Positions 1-9,129 of a stretch of 64,000 bases of DNA are shown here, piece after piece (the stretch's first letter is position 1; each line of letters begins with the position of its first letter). Where the stretch lies: contig CANCEU010000003.1 of assembly GCA_947375185.1 (NCBI GenBank), forward strand, positions 20,528-84,527. The letters are read 5' to 3'. A model generated the notes under the pieces. That model saw only the letters and a program-made list of their open reading frames with translations. It ran no database searches and was not told the origin of the DNA. Both the position numbers and the translations under genes were made by a program. The DNA is from Chitinophagaceae bacterium (GTDB lineage Bacteria > Bacteroidota > Bacteroidia > Chitinophagales > Chitinophagaceae).

Positions 1-1101
1 GATATCAGCAGGAAGTTCACGCCATTCGTATTGTTGATTTCTCAATTGGGGTTCAAAACCAGCTTCTTTAATGGCTTCTTGGATGGTTTTATAGGTAAAA
101 CGGTGAGGTGCGCCAGCAGCACTTACTACGTTTTCTTCCAACATAATACTTCCAAAATCATTCGCGCCTGCCTCTAAACAAACCTGAGCTGTTGCCTTAC
201 CAACGGTTAACCAACTTGCTTGAATATTTTTAATATTTGGCAACATGATACGACTAATGGCAATCATACGAATATACTCTTCGGTAGTTGTCAAATTATG
301 AACGCCTCTAATTTTAGTTAATAGTGTATCTACATCTTGGAAAGTCCAAGGAATAAATGCCAAGAAACCTTTTGCGTTTGCAGGTTTTTTATCCTGTACT
401 TCACGTATGCGTACTAAGTGCGTAAATCTTTCTTCCAAAGTTTCAACGTGACCAAACATCATAGTAGCGCTTGTAGTAATATTTAATTGGTGAGCTGCGG
501 CCATCACATCTAACCATTCGTCTGCACCACATTTACCATTTGATACCAATTTACGAACACGATCAACTAATATCTCCGCACCCGCACCTGGCAAGGAATC
601 CATGCCTGCAGTTTGTAATGCTTTCAACACTTCGGTATGTGTCATACCCTCCAACTTTGCAATATGTGCAATTTCAGGGGGTCCCAAAGTGTGCAATTTG
701 ATGGTTGGAAATTCTTGTTTTATTTGGCTAAAAATATCTGTATAAAATTTTAATCCTAATTCTGGATGATGACCACCTTGCAATAATAATTGATCTCCTC
801 CCCATTCAAGTGTCTCTTTAATTTTTACACGATAAGTATCCATATCTGTAATATATGCTTCGGGATGTCCAGGGATTCTGTAGAAATTACAAAATTTACA
901 ATTAGCAATACATACATTAGTTGTGTTTACATTTCGGTCAATTTGCCAAGTTACTTTACCATGAGGTACTTGTTTTTTTCTTAACTCATTGGCGATGTAG
1001 CTAATTTCATTTAAAGGGGCATGTTCAAATAAAAACATTCCTTCCTCCTTTGTTAAGTACTCAAAATTCAGGGCTTTCTTATATAATACTTCTAATTCCA
1101 T
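1..1101 (-). CDS. mqnC: Cyclic dehypoxanthinyl futalosine synthase (radical SAM, menaquinone futalosine pathway), 3' end cut by window edge
   Basis: Reverse-strand translation MELEVLYKKALNFEYLTKEEGMFLFEHAPL...NVCIANCKFCNFYRIPGHPEAYI...EAGANDFGSIMLEENVVSAAGAPHRFTYKTI; CxxxCxxC radical SAM motif; ORF is open to position 1, so it is absent from the ORF track. Confidence 0.9.
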   Translation of the reverse strand, partial: MELEVLYKKALNFEYLTKEEGMFLFEHAPLNEISYIANELRKKQVPHGKVTWQIDRNVNTTNVCIANCKFCNFYRIPGHPEAYITDMDTYRVKIKETLEWGGDQLLLQGGHHPELGLKFYTDIFSQIKQEFPTIKLHTLGPPEIAHIAKLEGMTHTEVLKALQTAGMDSLPGAGAEILVDRVRKLVSNGKCGADEWLDVMAAAHQLNITTSATMMFGHVETLEERFTHLVRIREVQDKKPANAKGFLAFIPWTFQDVDTLLTKIRGVHNLTTTEEYIRMIAISRIMLPNIKNIQASWLTVGKATAQVCLEAGANDFGSIMLEENVVSAAGAPHRFTYKTIQEAIKEAGFEPQLRNQQYEWRELPADI

Positions 1102-1121
1102 ATACTTCGTTTTAAGAGTAA

Positions 1122-1129
1122 CAAAGTTA
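1122..1129 (-). promoter_or_regulatory. Bacteroidota -7 element TAACTTTG upstream of mqnC
   Basis: Perfect TAnnTTTG match on minus strand, about 20 nt upstream of the mqnC start. Confidence 0.5.
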
Positions 1130-1202
1130 AGGCTTAAAGGGTTCGGTTCATACCCCTATTTATTTTATCTATATTCTCTAATTGACTCTTGTTTAAAAGG
1201 AG

Positions 1203-1210
1203 TAATTTTG
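1203..1210 (+). promoter_or_regulatory. Bacteroidota -7 element TAATTTTG upstream of M16 peptidase
   Basis: Perfect TAnnTTTG; likely ATG at 1220 (the track start 1208 is a TTG inside the element). Confidence 0.5.
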
Positions 1211-1219
1211 TTCTCCATT

Positions 1220-2461
1220 ATGATACAATTTGACCGATTTCAATTAGACAATGGCTTGAAAGTGTTAGTCCATCAGGATACAACTACACCTATGGCCGTG
1301 GTGAATATATTATACAATGTAGGCGCCAAGGATGAAAATCCCGAAAAAACGGGGTTTGCCCATTTATTTGAGCATTTAATGTTTGGAGGAAGTATTAATA
1401 TTCCCGAATATGACGAGCCATTACAAAGAGCGGGGGGTGAAAATAATGCTTACACTACCAATGATTTAACGAATTATTATTGCCAATTACCAGCAGAAAA
1501 TATTGAAACTGCATTTTGGTTAGAGAGTGACAGAATGTTATCACTTGCTTTTAGTCCAAAGAGCTTGGAAGTGCAACGAAAAGTGGTATGTGAAGAATTT
1601 AAGGAGCACTACATTAATAAGCCTTATGGTGATGCTTGGCATAAAATGCGTACACTAGCCTACACCAAACATCCTTATCGTTGGATGACTATTGGTGCTT
1701 CACTTGCGCACGTGGAGCAGGCAACTATGGAAGATGTAAAAGATTTTTTCTTTCAATTTTATCGTCCAAATAATGCCATTTTGGTCGTTACAGGAAATGT
1801 AAAAACAGAAGATGTAAAAGTATTGGCTGAAAAGTGGTTTGGTCCCATTCCAGCAGGTAAACCTTACGAAAGAAATTTACCAAAAGAACCTAAGCAAGAA
1901 AAACATAGAAGTTTAGATGTACGTGCCGATGTGCCAATGGATATGTTGATGATGACATGGCATATGGGAGGTAGATTTGATGAGTCATACCATGCAACTG
2001 ATTTATTAACCGAAGTATTGGGAGGAGGTGCATCGTCACGCTTATATGAGCAGCTAATTAAAGTAAGACAATTGTTTTCTTCTATTTCTTGTTATCATTT
2101 TGGTACGATTGATCCAGGATTATTTGTAATCACTGGAAAATTGGTAAAAGGGATTAGTATGTCGGTTGCTGAAAAGGCAGTGTTAGAAGAAGTGGAAAAA
2201 ATGAAACATGAAATTTTAGATGCCAAGGAAGTGCAAAAAGTGATTAATAAAACAGAGAGTATGATTTGTTTTGAAGACATGAGTATTATGAATCGTGCAC
2301 AAAGTTTGGCCTTTTATGAATTAATAGGTGACGCAGCTTTAATGAATGATGAGCTTGCAAAATATCAATCGGTAACCTCTGCGCTTATTCAATCTACAGC
2401 AAAAACAATTTTCGAAGATAGCAACAGAAACACATTATATTATTATAGCAAAACATCCTAA
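1220..2461 (+). CDS. M16 family zinc metallopeptidase (catalytic subunit type)
   Basis: MIQFDRFQLDNGLKVLVHQD..., HxxEH motif in FAHLFEHLMFGG. Confidence 0.9.
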   Translation: MIQFDRFQLDNGLKVLVHQDTTTPMAVVNILYNVGAKDENPEKTGFAHLFEHLMFGGSINIPEYDEPLQRAGGENNAYTTNDLTNYYCQLPAENIETAFWLESDRMLSLAFSPKSLEVQRKVVCEEFKEHYINKPYGDAWHKMRTLAYTKHPYRWMTIGASLAHVEQATMEDVKDFFFQFYRPNNAILVVTGNVKTEDVKVLAEKWFGPIPAGKPYERNLPKEPKQEKHRSLDVRADVPMDMLMMTWHMGGRFDESYHATDLLTEVLGGGASSRLYEQLIKVRQLFSSISCYHFGTIDPGLFVITGKLVKGISMSVAEKAVLEEVEKMKHEILDAKEVQKVINKTESMICFEDMSIMNRAQSLAFYELIGDAALMNDELAKYQSVTSALIQSTAKTIFEDSNRNTLYYYSKTS

Positions 2462-2515
2462 TCATCAATAAATTAGTTTACGTTTCGCAATTTAAATTCG
2501 CATAATTACCATCCT

Positions 2516-3799
2516 ATGTCATTAGATAGAACCATCGCTCCCAATATAAAAGACGCTGTTGATTTTGATATTCAATTAAAGCCTTGTCAAAAATACACTT
2601 TAGATAATGGGGTAGAAGTTTATGCCTTTGAAGGAGGCGCACAGGAGGTAATGTTAATGGAATTGGTATTTTCTGCCGGCAATAGTTTTGAAACAAAAAA
2701 CTGGGTAGCACCTGCAACCAATTATTTATTAAAAAATGGAACTAGCAATAAATCTGCTTTTGAAGTAAATGATGCTTTTGAATTTTATGGTGCGTATTTA
2801 AATAGGTCATGTTATAACGAAACTGCTACAATTAGTTTACATAGTTTAACCAAACATTTTCAGGAAGTTATTCCTGTTGTTAGCGAATTGGTTGCTGATG
2901 CGGTATTCCCTGAGAATGAATTAGATATTTACAAGAAAAATCAAATACAACAACTCACTTTAAATTTAAAAAAGGGAGATTTTATCGCCAATCGATTTAT
3001 TGATGAATACTTATTTGGTATTGACCATCCTTATGGAAAGTATTCAAGTGAAGAGGCTTATAATCAATTAACGCGCGAGGATTTAGTTGCTTTTTACAAT
3101 AAATATTATAAGGAAGGAAAGTGTATTGTATTTATGGCCGGCAAGTTTCCTGCAAATATTGAATCTACCTTAAATAAATATATTGGTTCATTGCCTTTGA
3201 ACAAGCATATTATTGAAACGCCGGAACATGCTATTGTTGCTGCCACCGAAAAAAAATACAGTGTAGTGAACGATCCAAGTTCAGTGCAAGGTTCTATTCG
3301 TATTGCACGTCATTTCCCAAATAGACATCATCCAGATTTTGCGCCAGTGCAAGTATTGAATAATATTTTTGGTGGATTTTTTGGCTCTCGTTTAATGAGT
3401 AATATTAGAGAGGATAAGGGGTATACTTATGGTATTCATAGTTATTTGCAAAATCATATTCAACAAAGTGCATGGTTAATTAGTACCGATGCTGGCAAGG
3501 ATGTATGTAGCGCAACGATTGATGAAGTTTATAAAGAAATGGCCATATTAAGAAATGAATTGGTAGCACTAGATGAATTAAATTTAGTGAAGAACTATAT
3601 GTTGGGTTCATTATTAGGCGATGTCGATGGCCCGTTCCAAATTATTGGACGTTGGAAATCTTATATTTTAAACGGTTTAACCGAGGAGTATTTTTATAAT
3701 ACTATTAAAACGGTAAGAGCCATACAGCCGCAGCAATTACAAGACTTGGCAAACAAGTATTTGAATGAGTCAGATTTTTATGAGTTAGTGGTATATTAA
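2516..3799 (+). CDS. M16 family peptidase-like protein lacking the HxxEH zinc motif (non-catalytic partner)
   Basis: M16 fold with SRLMSNIREDKGYTYGIHSYL; expected HxxEH position reads VAPATNYLLKNGT. Confidence 0.85.
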   Translation: MSLDRTIAPNIKDAVDFDIQLKPCQKYTLDNGVEVYAFEGGAQEVMLMELVFSAGNSFETKNWVAPATNYLLKNGTSNKSAFEVNDAFEFYGAYLNRSCYNETATISLHSLTKHFQEVIPVVSELVADAVFPENELDIYKKNQIQQLTLNLKKGDFIANRFIDEYLFGIDHPYGKYSSEEAYNQLTREDLVAFYNKYYKEGKCIVFMAGKFPANIESTLNKYIGSLPLNKHIIETPEHAIVAATEKKYSVVNDPSSVQGSIRIARHFPNRHHPDFAPVQVLNNIFGGFFGSRLMSNIREDKGYTYGIHSYLQNHIQQSAWLISTDAGKDVCSATIDEVYKEMAILRNELVALDELNLVKNYMLGSLLGDVDGPFQIIGRWKSYILNGLTEEYFYNTIKTVRAIQPQQLQDLANKYLNESDFYELVVY

Positions 3800-3925
3800 G
3801 TGCCATTTTTGAGCTAATATTCCCTTTTTGACAGCTGTTTATCCAAAAATATGCTCAGTTAGTAAGCTTATTAAATTATTTAAGTGACTGATTTACAAAT
3901 GATTGTAAAATATTTTTTATTTATT

Positions 3926-3950
3926 TAGTACTATGTGATACATGGTACTA
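3926..3950. promoter_or_regulatory. Near-perfect 25-bp palindrome, candidate PadR operator
   Basis: TAGTACTATGTGATACATGGTACTA; arms TAGTACTATGT / ACATGGTACTA match except at one position; contains ATGT/ACAT half-sites. Confidence 0.6.
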
Positions 3951-3960
3951 AATATTCGCT

Positions 3961-3968
3961 TAGCTTTG
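3961..3968 (+). promoter_or_regulatory. Bacteroidota -7 element TAGCTTTG upstream of padR-like gene
   Basis: Perfect TAnnTTTG, 18 nt before ATG at 3987. Confidence 0.55.
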
Positions 3969-3986
3969 TGGTCTAAAGTAATTATT

Positions 3987-4346
3987 ATGGATATTCAAAA
4001 CACACAAAGTCAGATGCGCAAGGGCGTATTGGAGTTTTGCATATTGTCCATCATTCAAAAAGGCGAGGTTTATCCAAGTGATATCGTCGAGCAAATGAAA
4101 ATGGCCAATTTGCATATACTTGAAGGGACTTTGTATCCTTTATTAACAAGATTAAAGAATGCGGGGCTATTAAATTATAGATGGGTGGAAAGTGTAAGTG
4201 GCCCACCAAGAAAATATTTTGTACTAACAGAAGATGGCAATAAGGCGTATGATATATTATTAAAAACCTGGAACGATATGACAGGCGCTGTTAATCAACT
4301 TACACAAACCCCTAATGATACTTCTGAAGCAATTGCAGCTTCATAG
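3987..4346 (+). CDS. PadR family transcriptional regulator
   Basis: MDIQNTQSQMRKGVLEFCILSIIQKGEVYPSDIVEQMKMANLHILEGTLYPLLTRLKNAGLLNYRWVESVSGPPRKYFVLTEDG; classic PadR wHTH. Track start at 3942 is upstream of the likely promoter. Confidence 0.92.
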   Translation: MDIQNTQSQMRKGVLEFCILSIIQKGEVYPSDIVEQMKMANLHILEGTLYPLLTRLKNAGLLNYRWVESVSGPPRKYFVLTEDGNKAYDILLKTWNDMTGAVNQLTQTPNDTSEAIAAS

Positions 4347-4373
4347 CATTATTCAATATTTAAATAGCTTTTT

Positions 4374-6590
4374 ATGAACAAAGTAATCAATATCAATTTT
4401 CAAGGTCGAATTCTTCCAATTGAGGAACTGGCTTATGAAATATTAAAACAATATATAGAATCATTGCGCGTATATTTCGCCAATGAGGAAGGTCGTGATG
4501 AAATTATCAATGACATTGAATGTCGTGTTGCAGAACTATGTGATGATAAATTAAAGAAAGGGGAACTGTGTATTAATGAATCAACAATTAATTTAATTAT
4601 TGCGAGCATTGGTCGTCCAGCAGATTTTGAAGCACAAGACGGGTTTGAGCAATCTACTTTCAATAATAATTCTGATACAAAACAGGATAGTGAAGCGAAT
4701 AAGCATATGGGCTGGGAATCTTCCACCCATAAGCGTTTATATCGTGACGAACAAAATAAAGTATTAGGTGGTGTGTGTAGTGGCATCGCCAATTATTTTA
4801 ATGTAGATCCATTGGTGGTTAGAATTTTATGGATTTTCTTAATTGGTGTAAATGTTTTAGGATACCTTATTTTATGGATTGCGGTACCAAGTTCATCTGT
4901 GAAGGAAGTAGGGGGTGTTCGTAAGCGTTTATTCAGAGACATTGACAATAAAATAATTGGAGGTGTATGTGCCGGCCTTTCTAAATACTTTGGTTTAAGG
5001 GTTGGTATCATACGTTTATTATTTATGATCCCTTTTATTAGATTCATTTTTAATTTTAAACATTTACACTTGTTTCAATTTTGGGATAGTCTTGACTTCC
5101 CCAATATTTTAGATATCACATTTAGTCCAGGTGCTGTTTTTGTTTACATTATTCTTTGGTTAGTATTACCTGAAGCAAAAACAAGTGCAGATAAATTGGA
5201 AATGGTGGGTGAGAAGGTTGATTTGAATAGTATCAAAAATACCATTCAAAATGATATGGAAGGATTCAGCAAAAGAGCGCAAAGTTGGGGCAGCGAATTT
5301 TATAAAAAGAATAAATCAAATAATACAGCTACCAATACAACTACTGCTACTAATAGTAATCAACAAAATATTGTTCCTCCAACAAATAAAGGAGTATTAT
5401 ATTTTATCGGCCGCATAATTACTATTTCAGTGAAAGTGTTTGTTTACTTTATTTTAGGAATAGTGGGCATTAGTGTTTTAGCTGCTTTATTCGGATTAGG
5501 AGTTGCCGGTACAAGTTTATTACCTTTGAAAGGTTTTATAATTGAAGATGGTATTCAATCTTATGCAGTTTATGGAGTGATTTTATTCTTTTTGTGGGTC
5601 CCCGTTATTGCATTGGTGACTGCCATCATTCGAAGAATTGCAGGGTTTAAAAAAGCAAATATTTGGGTTAGAACTACTTTTATTTCATTGTGGGTGGTAG
5701 GCTGGGTATGTGTTTTTTATTTACTAAGTAGTTTGGGTAATAGTTTTTCTAAACACAATATACCTGCAGAACAATCTATGGTATTAGTAAATGCTAAAGT
5801 TGATTTTTTAGAATTAACTTCTAAAGCTAATTTAAAATACTATGAAGATAGATTGATGAATATTTCGCCATTTGATAGTTACAATGATGAGGATACTATT
5901 TATGTAAGAAATTTACGTGTTAGAATTATTCAATCAAAATCAGATAGTTTTGAAGTTAAAGTGGTGAAGCTAAGTAATGGTAAGACATTGCAAGAATCAA
6001 ATCAATTGGCAACCAATATTGCTTTTAATGTTGAACAAAAGGATTCTGTTTTATTATTAGACAAGGGAATAGGAATTCATAAAAATAATAAATTTAGGAA
6101 TCAGCATATTATTATGACCATTGCAGTTCCTGTTGGCAAGCGTATTAAAATTAGTAATAACAACTGGCGCCAATTTAATATGAAATTCAATCGAACTTCC
6201 GTACAAACAGGCACCTTTAATGAAATTGGAAATGGTTGGTATGATGAGTGGAATGAGCCTTGGGATAATGAGTCTTATGCTTTTGAAAAAGGAGTGGAGT
6301 ATAAAATGACTGCAACTGGATTGCAAGAAATAAAACGAGATAAGGAAGTTGAAATAGAAAAGGAAATAGATAATCCTGACGAAATACAAGATAAATTGAA
6401 CAAATTAAAAGAAGAGCGTTTGGAATTAGAAAATCAAAAGCTAGAATTAGAAAAGACCAAGAAATCGAATTCTGATAAACCAGTTGAAAAAAAGGTAGCC
6501 TTAAATATCTCCAATAATGTTAAACCAATTACCAAATTGGCTTCTAGGTTTGCTGATATGCATTGGGTTCTTGATCGATTCTCTTATTAA
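4374..6590 (+). CDS. PspC domain-containing membrane protein with two PspC domains
   Basis: KRLYRDEQNKVLGGVCSGIANYFNVDPLVVRILW and KRLFRDIDNKIIGGVCAGLSKYFGLRVGIIRLLF; several TM segments; C-terminal coiled coil. Confidence 0.9.
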   Translation: MNKVININFQGRILPIEELAYEILKQYIESLRVYFANEEGRDEIINDIECRVAELCDDKLKKGELCINESTINLIIASIGRPADFEAQDGFEQSTFNNNSDTKQDSEANKHMGWESSTHKRLYRDEQNKVLGGVCSGIANYFNVDPLVVRILWIFLIGVNVLGYLILWIAVPSSSVKEVGGVRKRLFRDIDNKIIGGVCAGLSKYFGLRVGIIRLLFMIPFIRFIFNFKHLHLFQFWDSLDFPNILDITFSPGAVFVYIILWLVLPEAKTSADKLEMVGEKVDLNSIKNTIQNDMEGFSKRAQSWGSEFYKKNKSNNTATNTTTATNSNQQNIVPPTNKGVLYFIGRIITISVKVFVYFILGIVGISVLAALFGLGVAGTSLLPLKGFIIEDGIQSYAVYGVILFFLWVPVIALVTAIIRRIAGFKKANIWVRTTFISLWVVGWVCVFYLLSSLGNSFSKHNIPAEQSMVLVNAKVDFLELTSKANLKYYEDRLMNISPFDSYNDEDTIYVRNLRVRIIQSKSDSFEVKVVKLSNGKTLQESNQLATNIAFNVEQKDSVLLLDKGIGIHKNNKFRNQHIIMTIAVPVGKRIKISNNNWRQFNMKFNRTSVQTGTFNEIGNGWYDEWNEPWDNESYAFEKGVEYKMTATGLQEIKRDKEVEIEKEIDNPDEIQDKLNKLKEERLELENQKLELEKTKKSNSDKPVEKKVALNISNNVKPITKLASRFADMHWVLDRFSY

Positions 6591-6640
6591 TAAAGGATTG
6601 TTGTTGATTTTGGTTATGATTGATTATTGATTTCGGAATA

Positions 6641-6670
6641 ACACCCCTTCTCAGCCAGAAGGGGTGTTTT
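6641..6670 (+). terminator. Rho-independent terminator
   Basis: ACACCCCTTCT-CAGCC-AGAAGGGGTGT followed by TTT. Confidence 0.85.
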
Positions 6671-6690
6671 ATTTGGCACCTTTTTTTGAT

Positions 6691-6698
6691 TATATTTG
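6691..6698 (+). promoter_or_regulatory. Bacteroidota -7 element TATATTTG upstream of gcvT
   Basis: Perfect TAnnTTTG, 18 nt before the ATG. Confidence 0.55.
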
Positions 6699-6715
6699 TA
6701 CAAATAATATAATCC

Positions 6716-7810
6716 ATGAGCGAAGTTTTAAATACCCCATTTACAAATAAACATGTTGCATTAGGTGCTAAAATGGCTCCATTTGCAGGGTACAATATGC
6801 CTATTAGTTATACAGGCATTAATGATGAGCATGCAGCTGTTCGTAACAATGCGGGCGTTTTTGATGTTAGTCATATGGGTGAGTTTATTTTGAAAGGGCC
6901 AGATGCATTGGATTTAATCCAACGTGTCACAAGCAATGACGCATCGGTGTTAGAAGATGGTAAAGCACAGTATAGTTGCTTGCCAAATACAACAGGAGGT
7001 ATTGTAGATGACTTATTGGTGTATTGTGTGGAGAAAAACAAAGTGTATATGTTAGTGGTGAATGCTTCTAATATTGAAAAAGATTGGAATTGGATTAGTA
7101 GTTATAATACAAAGCAGGTTGAAATGCATAATATAAGTCCAAAGACAGCATTGCTTGCAGTGCAAGGTCCAAATGCGACAAAAATTGTGCAAAGTATGAC
7201 GGATATGGATGTGTTAAATATGCCGTATTATAGCTTTGCTAAAGGAAAATTATTAGATATTGATAACGTTTTAATAAGTGCAACTGGTTACACAGGGGCA
7301 GGTGGTGTAGAAATTTATTTTGATGATGAAAATGATAATGCAAATAAAGTATGGGATGCATTATTTGCTGCCGGTGCTGCTTATGGTTTACAACCAATAG
7401 GATTGGGAGCTAGAGATACATTAAGATTAGAGATGGGCTTTTGTTTATATGGTAATGATATTGATGATACTACAAGCCCTCTAGAAGCTGGATTAGGATG
7501 GATTACCAAATTCACTAAAGATTTTACAAATGGGGCTAATTTGAAAACACAAAAAGAGAATGGTGTTGCCAAAAAATTAGTAGGCTTTGAAATGATTGAT
7601 CGCGGTATTCCTCGTCATTATTATTTAATTAAGGATGCTGCTGGAAACAATATTGGTACAGTGACTTCAGGTACTCAAGCGCCAAGTTTAGGAAAAGCAA
7701 TAGGAATGGGCTATGTAGCTACTGAACATGCAAAAGTAGGTACTGAAATTTTCATTGACATTCGAAATACACCCGTAAAGGCTAAAGTGGTTAAATTCCC
7801 ATTTAAGTAG
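6716..7810 (+). CDS. gcvT: Glycine cleavage system aminomethyltransferase (T protein)
   Basis: [57 protein letters not shown]... Confidence 0.95.
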   Translation: MSEVLNTPFTNKHVALGAKMAPFAGYNMPISYTGINDEHAAVRNNAGVFDVSHMGEFILKGPDALDLIQRVTSNDASVLEDGKAQYSCLPNTTGGIVDDLLVYCVEKNKVYMLVVNASNIEKDWNWISSYNTKQVEMHNISPKTALLAVQGPNATKIVQSMTDMDVLNMPYYSFAKGKLLDIDNVLISATGYTGAGGVEIYFDDENDNANKVWDALFAAGAAYGLQPIGLGARDTLRLEMGFCLYGNDIDDTTSPLEAGLGWITKFTKDFTNGANLKTQKENGVAKKLVGFEMIDRGIPRHYYLIKDAAGNNIGTVTSGTQAPSLGKAIGMGYVATEHAKVGTEIFIDIRNTPVKAKVVKFPFK

Positions 7811-7847
7811 TGAAATTGTAATTTAGTTTTTTATTAAATAATATATT

Positions 7848-7870
7848 AAAGGAGCTTCGGCTCCTTTTTT
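7848..7870 (+). terminator. Rho-independent terminator with TTCG tetraloop
   Basis: AAAGGAGC-TTCG-GCTCCTTTTTT. Confidence 0.9.
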
Positions 7871-7939
7871 CGTAGTATTAATACTTGAATCTAGCATCAA
7901 GATGAGATGCAATTTTGTCTTTCATTAAAAAATAAAAAT

Positions 7940-8296
7940 ATGAAAGCGATTAAAAACAAAGTACAATTAGTTGGTCGACTGGGTGCTGATCCTGAAATGA
8001 AAGTATTCGGGGATGATAAAAAATTGGCCAATCTTCGTTTGGCAGTCAATGATCGTTATAAAAATGTAAAGGGGGATTGGATGGATGAAACGCAGTGGTT
8101 TAGTTTAATTGCTTGGTCTAAATTGGCGATTTATGTTGAGAAACATTTGGCAAAAGGGGCTGAGGTTGCAATTGAAGGACGATTGGTAAACAAATCTTTT
8201 ACTGATAAAGCAGGTGTTAAAAGAACTAGTACCGAAGTGGTATTAAGCGAAATTCTAATTTTATCCAAACAAAAGGAATTGCCTTTGAAAAATTAA
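7940..8296 (+). CDS. ssb: Single-stranded DNA-binding protein
   Basis: MKAIKNKVQLVGRLGADPEMKVFGDDKKLANLRLAVNDRYKNVKGDWMDETQWFSLIAW; ATG at 7940 more likely than the track start 7907. Confidence 0.9.
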   Translation: MKAIKNKVQLVGRLGADPEMKVFGDDKKLANLRLAVNDRYKNVKGDWMDETQWFSLIAWSKLAIYVEKHLAKGAEVAIEGRLVNKSFTDKAGVKRTSTEVVLSEILILSKQKELPLKN

Positions 8297-8313
8297 TGGG
8301 TTTAGTATCTTTG
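8284..8313 (+). promoter_or_regulatory. Bacteroidota promoter: -33 TTTG (8284-8287), 18-nt spacer, -7 TATCTTTG (8306-8313)
   Basis: Both consensus boxes present; only 4 nt between the -7 box and the comB ATG. Confidence 0.6.
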
Positions 8314-8317
8314 CGAT

Positions 8318-9055
8318 ATGAGTAAAGATAATTTAGTGAAGCCGAGCTTGCATACCGTACTAACCCCACAGTTATTAGATCTATATGAAATAAAAGATAG
8401 TATTGTTGTCATTATTGATGTTTTTAGAGCGACATCAACTATGGCAACAGCACTTCATAATGGTGCCACTAAAATTATTCCTGTGGATAGCCCAGAGGCA
8501 TGTATCGAAATGGGTAAGGCTACTGGTGGAATCACAGCAGGGGAAAGAGATGGCAAAATTATACCAGGCTTGTCTTATGGTAATTCGCCATCTGAATATC
8601 CTCGTTCATTTATAGAAAATAAAACACTTGTAATTACCACAACAAATGGAACAAAGCTTTTGCATATGGCATTGCGAAAAGGGGCTAAAGAAGTTATAAC
8701 TGGATCCTTCCCGAATTTGACAAATGTGGTGGAGTATTTGAAAAAACAAAATGCACCAGTCATATTGGGATGTTCAGGTTGGAAGAATCGTTTTAATATC
8801 GAAGATACTTTGTTTGCTGGTGCTGTTATTGAAGCGGTAAAAGAACATTTCACCATTCATTGTGATAGTAGTTTTATGGCGAACCAGCTATACATTCAAC
8901 AAAAAGATAATTTGCCAACATATATACAAACTTTAACGCATTGGCATCGTTTAGCAGCGTATGGATTAGAATCTGACATGATTTATTGTGTTACAAAAGA
9001 CATTGCGCCTAGTTTGCCCATATTTAAGGATGGTGCACTGATAAATGGGCTATAA
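8318..9055 (+). CDS. comB: 2-phosphosulfolactate phosphatase (ComB family)
   Basis: VVIIDVFRATSTMATALHNGATKIIPV...AGERDGKIIPGLSYGNSPSEY...TTTNGTKLL. Confidence 0.85.
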   Translation: MSKDNLVKPSLHTVLTPQLLDLYEIKDSIVVIIDVFRATSTMATALHNGATKIIPVDSPEACIEMGKATGGITAGERDGKIIPGLSYGNSPSEYPRSFIENKTLVITTTNGTKLLHMALRKGAKEVITGSFPNLTNVVEYLKKQNAPVILGCSGWKNRFNIEDTLFAGAVIEAVKEHFTIHCDSSFMANQLYIQQKDNLPTYIQTLTHWHRLAAYGLESDMIYCVTKDIAPSLPIFKDGALINGL

Positions 9056-9083
9056 GAATGTCGAAAAATAGCCTGTAATTTCG

Positions 9084-9091
9084 TACATTTG
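9084..9091 (+). promoter_or_regulatory. Bacteroidota -7 element TACATTTG upstream of SNF2 helicase
   Basis: Perfect TAnnTTTG. Confidence 0.5.
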
Positions 9092-9129
9092 CAAATTGCC
9101 CTTTTCAAAGGGGCGATATTGTATAATTT

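Noticed and set aside
790-984. 64-aa plus-strand ORF at the left end
   Set aside because: Lies antisense to mqnC, which is strongly supported by the radical SAM motif.
4433-5047. Minus-strand ORFs (119 and 84 aa) inside the PspC gene
   Set aside because: Antisense to a well-supported CDS; composition is the reverse complement of coding sequence.
6672-6690. TTGGCACC...TTTG resembling a sigma-54 -24/-12 promoter upstream of gcvT
   Set aside because: The -24 half looks good but the -12 TTGC is not at the right spacing (TTTG instead); a perfect TAnnTTTG element better explains the promoter.
6671-6715. Glycine riboswitch upstream of gcvT
   Set aside because: Only about 45 nt between terminator and ATG, too short for a glycine aptamer.
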